Assembly: GCA_024642445.1 (NCBI GenBank) | Contig: JAHEBG010000102.1 | Span: forward strand, 1 to 5,298 | Reading direction: 5' to 3' | DNA from: Gammaproteobacteria bacterium | GTDB lineage: Bacteria; Pseudomonadota; Gammaproteobacteria; Xanthomonadales; Xanthomonadaceae | DNA: 5,298 nt | Made by a program: the position numbers and the translations under genes | Part shown: piece by piece, positions 1-4,553 of the stretch | Layout: every line of letters starts with the position of its first letter | Numbering within the stretch: the stretch's first letter is position 1 | The notes under the pieces: generated by a model | Database searches by the model: none | What the model saw: only the letters and a program-made list of their open reading frames with translations | Told to the model about the DNA's origin: nothing

Positions 1-1740
1 GCCAATGTTGGCACCCAACGTTTCTTGTTTGGCGGCAAAGCCTAAAGCGTCGTACTCACCGGCACCTTGGCTGAGCATAGTGGTGGCAAAATTGGCGGTT
101 CCCAACTTGCCGCCTTGATCGGAACTGAAGCCGCCATCTAACAGCAGGTTCATTTGCACCACCGGTATGCCTGGCCGCGCCGCAAGTACCACGTTCAGGC
201 CATTCGACAGCGTCACGCGCTGCAGGGCCGGGAAATCCAGAGACGGAAAGCTTTCGGTTTCCGGCACGCCTTTGCTGCGGTCAACGGTGCTTGGCAACAC
301 CGAGTATTTCGGGTTTACGGCTGGGATGGCCGGCATGGCAGTTCTGGCTACCGAAGGCTCTTCAACAGCAGCTTTGCGCTCACCGGGCTCAACAATGGCA
401 AACAGACTGCCACTTTTCAGCCAACGGTTACCGGCGGCTTTGACACTAGCCGGTGTAGCGGTTTCAATGGCATGCAGTGATTTGCGAAAGCAGCCGGGAT
501 CGTTCAGGAAAATGGTGCAGGAAGCCAACACATCGGCCTTGCCGCCGAAGCCGCCAATGCGCTCGATCTGACGGATGAATCCGGCCTTACGGTCGACCTT
601 GGCTTGATCCAGCTCGGCCTGCGTGGGGCCATCTTTCAACAGCTTTTGCAGCTCTTCGTCAATAATGGCCTCGACCTTTTTCGGGTCGACGCCTTGCTTT
701 ACCGTTGCGCTAATACTGAAGCGCCCCGACAGCTGTTGCCCGTAGTAATTGGTGGAAATATTGTCCACCAGTTTGTCTTGATGCACCAAGCGCTTATCAA
801 GGCGTGAGCTTGAACTTCCGCCCAGCACTTGCGAGAAAAGATCGAGCGCATCTTCATCGGCACTGCCTACCTGCGCCACGTTCCACATACGGTTCCAGGA
901 AACTTGTGGCACTTTGTCTGTGAGAACCAAGCGCGAATCGGCTTTCATTGGCGCAACATCCACTTTCGGCTGCACAAAATCCGGACCGGCAGGAATATCG
1001 CCGAAGAACTTCTCGACTTTTTCCTTGGCCGTGGCCAGATCGATGTCGCCTGCCAATACCAGCACGGCATTGTTCGGGCCGTAGCCACGACGGAACCAGT
1101 TTTTCACATCATCGAGCGACGCGGCATCCAGATCGTTCATCGAGCCGATGGTGGTCCAGCTGTACGGGTGCCCTTTCGGATACAGCGCCTTCGACAGCGG
1201 CTCACGCAGTACACCGTACGGGCGGTTTTCACCTTGGCGTTTTTCATTCTGTACCACGCCGCGTTGCTCATCCAACAGCGACTGATCTACCGCACCCAGG
1301 AAGTGACCCATGCGATCGGACTCCATCCACAAGGCCATATCAAGGGCGGTGGTGGGCACATTCTGGAAATAGTTGGTGCGGTCGGAGTTGGTGGTGCCGT
1401 TCTGGTCGGTGGCACCCACGCGCTCAAACGGCCCGAAGAATTCGTTTTTGTAGTTTTCCGAGCCTTGGAACATCAAGTGTTCGAACAAGTGGGCAAATCC
1501 GGTACGGCCAGGTGTTTCGTCTTTGGAGCCCACGTGATACCAGATGTTTACGGCGACAATCGGGGCTTTACGGTCGGTATGCACCACCACTTTCAAGCCG
1601 TTGGGCAGGGTGAATTGCTCATAAGCAATATCCACTGCAGATTGCGAAGATGATGCGGCCTGCAACGAACCCGGCGCACCTGCGCCCATAAATGCCAAGG
1701 CCAAGGCGGCCGCCAATGTTGTTTTCTGTCCGACGTGCAT
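1..1740 (-). CDS. Secreted M16 (insulinase/pitrilysin family) zinc peptidase, tandem-domain type, partial (C-terminus beyond window)
   Basis: I translated the minus strand from the ATG at 1740-1738 and found 580 open codons running off the left edge. Residues 1-28 look like a Sec signal peptide (K6, a hydrophobic Ala/Leu core, likely cleavage after LQA28), so the enzyme should act in the periplasm or be envelope-bound. The first M16 module begins near residue 41 and carries the inverted zinc motif H84-L-F-E87-H88; E87 is the expected general base. The segment VVQNEKRQGEN (162-172) supplies the likely third zinc ligand, E166. A second M16 module begins near residue 507 (VTLSNGLNVVLA). Its HxxEH position reads N550-F-A-T-T554, so it is probably the non-catalytic half that helps form the substrate chamber. 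Tandem proteins of this kind are usually about 900 residues, so roughly a third is missing. A GGAG ribosome site lies 6 nt before the ATG. The substrate cannot be told from sequence. Confidence 0.93.
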   Translation of the reverse strand, partial: MHVGQKTTLAAALALAFMGAGAPGSLQAASSSQSAVDIAYEQFTLPNGLKVVVHTDRKAPIVAVNIWYHVGSKDETPGRTGFAHLFEHLMFQGSENYKNEFFGPFERVGATDQNGTTNSDRTNYFQNVPTTALDMALWMESDRMGHFLGAVDQSLLDEQRGVVQNEKRQGENRPYGVLREPLSKALYPKGHPYSWTTIGSMNDLDAASLDDVKNWFRRGYGPNNAVLVLAGDIDLATAKEKVEKFFGDIPAGPDFVQPKVDVAPMKADSRLVLTDKVPQVSWNRMWNVAQVGSADEDALDLFSQVLGGSSSSRLDKRLVHQDKLVDNISTNYYGQQLSGRFSISATVKQGVDPKKVEAIIDEELQKLLKDGPTQAELDQAKVDRKAGFIRQIERIGGFGGKADVLASCTIFLNDPGCFRKSLHAIETATPASVKAAGNRWLKSGSLFAIVEPGERKAAVEEPSVARTAMPAIPAVNPKYSVLPSTVDRSKGVPETESFPSLDFPALQRVTLSNGLNVVLAARPGIPVVQMNLLLDGGFSSDQGGKLGTANFATTMLSQGAGEYDALGFAAKQETLGANIG

Positions 1741-1746
1741 GCGTAG

Positions 1747-1750
1747 CTCC
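1747..1750 (-). promoter_or_regulatory. Ribosome binding site of the M16 peptidase gene
   Basis: On the minus strand GGAG lies 6 nt before the ATG at 1740. This spacing supports that start, as does the signal peptide that begins immediately after it. Confidence 0.7.
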
Positions 1751-1768
1751 ACTGTTAGTTAGCTTTCA

Positions 1769-1774
1769 ATGATA
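1769..1774 (-). promoter_or_regulatory. Possible -10 box for the M16 peptidase gene
   Basis: The minus-strand hexamer TATCAT matches the sigma-70 -10 consensus at 5 of 6 positions and would give a leader of about 20 nt. I found no good -35 box 16-18 nt upstream, so this is only a candidate within the 81-bp divergent gap. Confidence 0.3.
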
Positions 1775-1781
1775 AGGGAAA

Positions 1782-1787
1782 TTGACA
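1782..1787 (+). promoter_or_regulatory. Perfect -35-like hexamer (TTGACA) upstream of the secreted-protein gene
   Basis: TTGACA sits 34 nt before the GTG at 1822, in the right place for a promoter of the rightward unit. The matching -10 is poor: the best hexamer near the expected spacing is CATAGG (1803-1808), with 15 nt between. If it is real, the leader would be very short. It could instead serve an activator-dependent promoter or be chance. Confidence 0.3.
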
Positions 1788-1801
1788 CCCCGTACACTAG
1801 G

Positions 1802-1823
1802 ACATAGGTCATAGTGGCTATGT
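1802..1823 (+). repeat. Inverted repeat enclosing the GTG start codon
   Basis: ACATAG (1802-1807) and CTATGT (1818-1823) are perfect 6-bp complements separated by 10 nt. A further CATAG copy lies at 1810-1814. The right arm includes the first two bases of the GTG at 1822. In RNA this could form a weak hairpin over the start; in DNA it could be a small operator. The arms are AT-rich and short, so chance is possible. Confidence 0.3.
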
Positions 1824-2616
1824 GAAGACCCGAACCCTTATCCACAATACCCTCTGGGCGCTTGCTGGCGCATTGGCCACGCAAAACGCTCTGGCGAACG
1901 TGAGCGTACGTTATGAGCAAGGCAGCGCTTGGAATTTACAGCGTACCCGCCTGCTGTATACCGAATCGCATTGGCTGCAGTATGAAGACGGTCGCCTGCA
2001 GGAACGCACCGTACTGTATCGCTGCAGCGATGGCACACCGTTTGCCCGCAAAAACGTTTCCTACCGAAATTCTGCTGTAGCGCCGGAGTTCAACTTCCAA
2101 GACCGCCGTTTGAATTACCAGGAAGGACTGAGCCGGAAAAATAACCGTGCCAGCTTGTGGTACCAGAAAGGCGACAAGCGCAGCGAACAACCCTTGCCCG
2201 CCACCAGCAACTTGGTGGCTGATTCCGGATTTGATGCTTTCATCAAAAGCCGCTGGCAGCAACTCAACCAATCGCGGGAATTGCCCTTGCAGTTTGCCGT
2301 GCCAGCACGATTGAAAAGTTACGGCTTTGTACTTGCACCCAGTGGCGAAACCCGTTACCTGAATACCACTGCACGCAATTTCACTTTGGGCCTGGATGGC
2401 TGGCTGGGTTTTTTTGCGCCCGATATTGAAGTGACCTACAGCCTTGATGGCCAACGCCTGCTGCGCTTCAAGGGCCTGAGCAATATTCTGGCCAATGACG
2501 GTAAAAGCCAAATTAATGCGCAAATCGAATTTCCATTGGCCGACCAAGCCGTTGCAGAAACCGAAAAGCGCCAGGCGCAGACGGTTTTGCTAAAATCGTG
2601 CCAACTCCGCAGCTAA
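1822..2616 (+). CDS. Secreted protein of unknown function, 264 residues
   Basis: I do not recognise this protein. It starts with GTG at 1822: the frame is closed by TAG at 1798-1800, no in-frame ATG precedes the signal peptide, and the ATG at 1820 is out of frame and stops at once. Residues 1-25 form a clear signal peptide (basic MKTR, hydrophobic core, cleavage after ALA25). The mature part is rich in Tyr, Arg, Gln and Asn with alternating polar and hydrophobic stretches (for example 168-180 and 186-218), suggesting a soluble or membrane-associated beta-rich periplasmic protein. No transmembrane helix, lipobox or enzyme motif is visible. It has two cysteines, C68 in the middle and C260 near the end, which could form a disulphide once exported. 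It is followed 12 nt later by trmL and is divergent from the M16 peptidase. Its ribosome site is weak. A role in the envelope is inference from export alone. Confidence 0.85.
   Translation: MKTRTLIHNTLWALAGALATQNALANVSVRYEQGSAWNLQRTRLLYTESHWLQYEDGRLQERTVLYRCSDGTPFARKNVSYRNSAVAPEFNFQDRRLNYQEGLSRKNNRASLWYQKGDKRSEQPLPATSNLVADSGFDAFIKSRWQQLNQSRELPLQFAVPARLKSYGFVLAPSGETRYLNTTARNFTLGLDGWLGFFAPDIEVTYSLDGQRLLRFKGLSNILANDGKSQINAQIEFPLADQAVAETEKRQAQTVLLKSCQLRS
2588..2596 (+). promoter_or_regulatory. Possible internal extended -10 promoter for trmL
   Basis: TGCTAAAAT fits the extended -10 form (TGn followed by a hexamer matching TATAAT at 5 of 6). It lies inside the last codons of the upstream gene, about 33 nt before the trmL start, and could give trmL its own transcript with a leader of about 26 nt. 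The -35 region at the right spacing (GCGCCA, 2568-2573) is weak, which extended -10 promoters tolerate. Confidence 0.4.
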
Positions 2617-2619
2617 GGA
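2615..2619 (+). promoter_or_regulatory. Ribosome binding site of trmL
   Basis: AAGGA overlaps the stop codon of the upstream gene (TAA, 2614-2616) and lies 9 nt before the GTG at 2629. It decides this start, since the ATG at 2636 is out of frame, and it suggests translation coupled to the upstream gene. Confidence 0.7.
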
Positions 2620-2628
2620 ACACACATC

Positions 2629-3084
2629 GTGATCGATGTGATTCTGTTTCAACCCGAAATACCGCCCAACACCGGCAATGTCATTCGGCTATGCGCCAAT
2701 ACCGGCGCCCGTCTGCATCTGGTGGAGCCGCTGGGGTTTGCCTGGGACGACGCCCGCGTAAAGCGCGCCGGCTTGGACTACCACGAGTTCGCCGAGGTCA
2801 GACGGCATGCCGATTACACCACCTGCCTTGCTTTTTTGAAGGAACCGAGGGTGTTCGCGTTCAGCTCGAAAGCACGCACTCGTTTTGACACGCCGGTTTA
2901 TCAGTCCGGCGATGCATTATTGTTTGGCCCGGAAACCCGCGGCCTACCGGCCGATATTCTTGCAACCCTGCCCGAAACACAACGCCTGCAGTTGCCCATG
3001 CGTACTGGCCAGCGCAGTTTGAATCTGTCCAACAGCGTAGCGGTAGCGGTGTATGAGGTTTGGCGGCAGTTCGGCTATACCTAG
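2629..3084 (+). CDS. trmL: tRNA (cytidine(34)-2'-O)-methyltransferase TrmL (YibK), SPOUT family
   Basis: This 151-residue protein matches E. coli TrmL (about 157 residues) along its whole length, with recognisable blocks such as PEIPPNTGN (9-17), RLCANTG (20-26) and RRAGLDYHEF-like KRAGLDYHEF (45-54). TrmL is a homodimeric cytoplasmic SPOUT enzyme that uses S-adenosylmethionine to methylate the ribose 2'-OH of the wobble base in tRNA-Leu isoacceptors. The SPOUT knot motifs are intact: FGPETRGLP (99-107) and SLNLSNSVAVAVYE (130-143) bind the cofactor, and N14 and R20 lie in the conserved first motif. The start is GTG, chosen because AAGGA lies 9 nt upstream and the protein then aligns with its family from residue 1. 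It is the second gene of a unit with the secreted protein, 12 nt apart, although their functions look unrelated. Confidence 0.97.
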   Translation: MIDVILFQPEIPPNTGNVIRLCANTGARLHLVEPLGFAWDDARVKRAGLDYHEFAEVRRHADYTTCLAFLKEPRVFAFSSKARTRFDTPVYQSGDALLFGPETRGLPADILATLPETQRLQLPMRTGQRSLNLSNSVAVAVYEVWRQFGYT

Positions 3085-3087
3085 CCG
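3072..3087 (+). other. Small hairpin over the trmL stop codon
   Basis: CGGCTA (3072-3077) and TAGCCG (3082-3087) pair perfectly around a TACC loop, and the second arm contains the trmL TAG stop. An alternative 7-bp pairing of TGGCGGC (3061-3067) with GCCGCCA (3084-3090) also exists. No T-run follows, so it is not a standard rho-independent terminator; it could protect the 3' end or mark a weak stop. No better terminator was seen between trmL and the next gene. Confidence 0.35.
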
Positions 3088-3140
3088 CCAATATTAACCA
3101 GAGATTAACGGTTTCAATTCAGCCAGAACTTTCGTGACTA

Positions 3141-3169
3141 TTGGCACTCCAAGCTTGGCTGATACGCAT
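3141..3169 (+). promoter_or_regulatory. Predicted promoter of the first barrel gene
   Basis: TTGGCA (3141-3146) is a 5 of 6 match to the -35 consensus; the -10 position 17 nt on reads ACGCAT and is weak. Support comes from comparison: the region aligns with that upstream of the second barrel gene, with shared TTGxCAC, GATA, GCATGG (at the same offset of 25 nt from the -35) and TTACC..TGCGC blocks. The spacer holds the perfect palindrome CCAAGCTTGG (3149-3158), absent from the second copy. The leader would be about 45 nt. Confidence 0.5.
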
Positions 3170-3208
3170 GGGAAATTACCTGCGCATCAATGCAAACCTT
3201 AAATAAAT

Positions 3209-3212
3209 GGAG
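3209..3212 (+). promoter_or_regulatory. Ribosome binding site of the first barrel gene (decides the start)
   Basis: GGAG lies 6 nt before the ATG at 3219. The in-frame ATG at 3207 overlaps this site and would have no ribosome site of its own, so 3219 is preferred. Confidence 0.85.
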
Positions 3213-3218
3213 TTAACT

Positions 3219-3782
3219 ATGAAACGTACATTGCTCGCTTTGGCATTATCCGCTGCTGCTGTCTCGGCCCAGGCTTCCGACATCAACTACAACTATGTGC
3301 AAGGCAACTACGGCGAAATCGACATCGACGGCGCCAAGCTTGACGGTTTCGGTATCGAAGGCTCGTTCAAGTTCAATGACAATTTCTACGGCATCGCCGG
3401 CTACGAAAAATTCGACAAGAACGGCGCCAGCCTGTCCGAATCCAACCTCGGCTTCGGCTATGCCAAATCCGTCAGCGATAAAACCGACTGGATCAGCGAA
3501 CTGTCGTTCGTCCGTAACAGCGTAGATATCGGCTTTGGCAACTTCAGCGACAACGGCTACCGCGTAGCCACCGGCCTGCGCGGCATGGTGTCGGATAAAG
3601 TTGAGTTGAACGGAAAGGTCAGCTACACCGATGTTGGCGATTTCGGCAACGGTTTTGGTGCCGGCGTGGGCGCAGTATTCCACGTCAATGACAGCTTTGG
3701 CCTGACCGCAGGCTACGATTATGCCGACCGTGACAGCACTGATTTCAATGGCTGGAACGTGGGCGCCCGTCTGAGCTTCTAA
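3219..3782 (+). CDS. Outer-membrane beta-barrel protein, Ax21-like, copy 1
   Basis: This is a small outer-membrane protein of 187 residues. Residues 1-19 are a signal peptide with cleavage after AQA19, and the protein ends in Phe after a WNVGARLSF strand, the usual signal for BAM-mediated insertion. By eye the mature chain makes about ten amphipathic strands. Four short turns of the form N/S-D-x (N53D, S86D, S125D, N157D) should face the periplasm, and the Gly/Asp/Asn-rich stretches near 66-73, 99-111, 138-145 and 170-177 should be surface loops. The overall pattern (YNYVQGNYG, LDGFGIEGS, NFYGIAGYE) recalls the Ax21 family of Xanthomonas and Stenotrophomonas outer-membrane proteins; this is from memory of that family and needs a search. 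Phe codons are 12 TTC to 3 TTT, unlike copy 2, suggesting high expression. It has its own promoter and terminator. A pore, adhesion or signalling role cannot be decided. Confidence 0.88.
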   Translation: MKRTLLALALSAAAVSAQASDINYNYVQGNYGEIDIDGAKLDGFGIEGSFKFNDNFYGIAGYEKFDKNGASLSESNLGFGYAKSVSDKTDWISELSFVRNSVDIGFGNFSDNGYRVATGLRGMVSDKVELNGKVSYTDVGDFGNGFGAGVGAVFHVNDSFGLTAGYDYADRDSTDFNGWNVGARLSF

Positions 3783-3798
3783 GCCCGGATGATGCTCT

Positions 3799-3825
3799 AA
3801 AAAACCCCGCTTCGGCGGGGTTTTC
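3799..3825 (+). terminator. Rho-independent terminator of the first barrel gene
   Basis: A 10-bp stem (AAAACCCCGC, 3801-3810, with GCGGGGTTTT, 3815-3824) closes on a stable TTCG tetraloop and ends in a T-run, 16 nt after the stop codon. It should separate the two barrel genes into different transcripts. Confidence 0.92.
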
Positions 3826-3843
3826 TTATGCGCCATTGTATAT

Positions 3844-3872
3844 TTGACACCTCCCAAAGCCCGATATAGCAT
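3844..3872 (+). promoter_or_regulatory. Predicted promoter of the second barrel gene
   Basis: TTGACA (3844-3849), a perfect -35 box, is followed after 17 nt by TAGCAT (3867-3872), a 4 of 6 match to the -10 consensus; TATAGC (3865-3870) is an alternative. It lies just after the copy 1 terminator, so copy 2 needs its own start of transcription. Blocks shared with the copy 1 upstream region support it. The leader would be about 63 nt. Confidence 0.6.
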
Positions 3873-3931
3873 GGCTTTACCATTGCGCCGCTTTATCTAA
3901 GTGGGGCTTCATGGTTCATACAACCACTACT

Positions 3932-3936
3932 GGGGA
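3932..3936 (+). promoter_or_regulatory. Ribosome binding site of the second barrel gene
   Basis: GGGGA lies 5 nt before the ATG at 3942 and supports that start. It is a poorer match to the anti-Shine-Dalgarno core than the GGAG of copy 1. Confidence 0.55.
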
Positions 3937-3941
3937 AAATA

Positions 3942-4505
3942 ATGAAAGCAAAAACTCTATTGGCCTTGGCCATCGCCGCCACTAGCACCTCTTTACAAGC
4001 ATCGGAAATCAACTACAACTCTGTACAGGCCGCCTATGGCTCGATTGATATCGGTGGCGTTAACCTCGATGGTTTCGCGGTTGATGGGTCGTTTAAGTTT
4101 AATGAGCGCGCCTATGGCTTTGCCGGCTACGAAAAATACTCGGTAAATTCCGGTCATCTTGGCGAATTCAATGTGGGTGCCGGCTTTATCAAATCCGTCA
4201 GCGACAAGACCGACTGGGTCAGCGAAGTTTCATACGTACGAACTATGCTTAAAGATGGAGGTTCGTTCAACGAAAGCGGCTACCGAGTGGCCACTGGCCT
4301 TCGCGGCATGGTTTCCGACAAGGTAGAATTGAGCGGAAAAATTAATTACACGGATGCCGGTCTTTTCGGCGATGGTTTTGGCGTCAATCTTGGGGCCGTT
4401 TTTCATGTTAATGAAAACTTCGGCATCACTGCCGGTTATGATTATGTTGACCGTGACTTTTTCGACTATGATGGCTGGAATGTAGGCGCTCGCTTTAGCT
4501 TCTAA
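3942..4505 (+). CDS. Outer-membrane beta-barrel protein, Ax21-like, copy 2
   Basis: This paralogue of the preceding gene has the same length (187 residues). The signal peptide spans residues 1-20 (cleavage after LQA20), and the chain ends in the strand WNVGARFSF with a terminal Phe, as expected for BAM-dependent insertion. Strands and periplasmic turns are strongly kept: KSVSDKTDW and the 15-residue block VATGLRGMVSDKVEL are identical in both. Differences gather in predicted surface loops, for example SVNSGHLGEF against FDKNGASLSES, TMLKDGGSF (one residue shorter) against NSVDIGFGNF, and FFDYD against STDFN. Phe codons are 7 TTC to 8 TTT, and Gly and Asp codons also lean towards T-ending forms, so codon use is more relaxed than in copy 1. 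It has its own promoter and shares a bidirectional terminator with gpsA. The Ax21 relation is inferred from pattern; function is unknown. Confidence 0.88.
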   Translation: MKAKTLLALAIAATSTSLQASEINYNSVQAAYGSIDIGGVNLDGFAVDGSFKFNERAYGFAGYEKYSVNSGHLGEFNVGAGFIKSVSDKTDWVSEVSYVRTMLKDGGSFNESGYRVATGLRGMVSDKVELSGKINYTDAGLFGDGFGVNLGAVFHVNENFGITAGYDYVDRDFFDYDGWNVGARFSF

Positions 4506-4521
4506 GCTCTGATAATGCTCT

Positions 4522-4550
4522 AAAAAAACCCCGCTACGGCGGGGTTTTTT
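4522..4550. terminator. Bidirectional rho-independent terminator between the second barrel gene and gpsA
   Basis: A 12-bp stem, AAAAAACCCCGC (4523-4534) with GCGGGGTTTTTT (4539-4550), closes on a TACG loop. Read rightward it ends in six T and lies 16 nt after the barrel-gene stop. Read leftward it ends in seven T and begins 3 nt after the gpsA stop. It is homologous to the copy 1 terminator. Confidence 0.92.
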
Positions 4551-4553
4551 CAT

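Larger units (their letters stand above)
3141..3826 (+). repeat. Tandem duplication of a barrel-gene cistron, copy 1
   Basis: The unit comprises promoter block, 187-codon gene and terminator, and aligns with copy 2 at 3844-4551. The promoter blocks, the coding region and the 3' trailer (both have GATxATGCTCTAAAAAA before a CCCCGC stem) are recognisably homologous. The stretch just before each start codon is not, and is about 20 nt longer in copy 2. Confidence 0.8.
3844..4551 (+). repeat. Tandem duplication of a barrel-gene cistron, copy 2
   Basis: This is the second copy of the promoter-gene-terminator unit at 3141-3826, in direct orientation and separated by only about 17 nt. Protein identity over the mature chains, counted by hand, is about 110 of 168 positions, while many synonymous sites differ, so the duplication is not recent. 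Confidence 0.8.

Noticed and set aside
829..1653. A 274-codon plus-strand open frame within the M16 peptidase region
   Set aside because: It is the complement of the M16 gene, whose minus-strand translation has the zinc motif and continuous family similarity. The plus-strand product is a His/Arg-rich shadow.
1936..2547. A 203-codon open frame antisense to the secreted-protein gene
   Set aside because: The plus-strand frame has a signal peptide and a trmL-coupled end, while this frame has no recognisable features or start signals.
3061..3090. Intrinsic terminator after trmL
   Set aside because: Hairpins are present, but no T-run follows; it is kept only as a small hairpin of uncertain role.
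3207..3218. Upstream in-frame ATG giving four extra residues to the first barrel protein
   Set aside because: It overlaps the GGAG ribosome site of the ATG at 3219, lacks its own site, and would put acidic Glu ahead of the basic signal-peptide start.
3246..3872. A 208-codon open frame antisense to the first barrel gene
   Set aside because: It is a mirror of the barrel gene's codon pattern, rich in Ala and Val with no ribosome site or recognisable domain. The plus-strand protein has a signal peptide, a paralogue and a terminator.
3783..4551. Mobile-element origin of the barrel duplication
   Set aside because: No transposase, terminal inverted repeat or target-site duplication is visible; simple unequal recombination explains a direct tandem copy.
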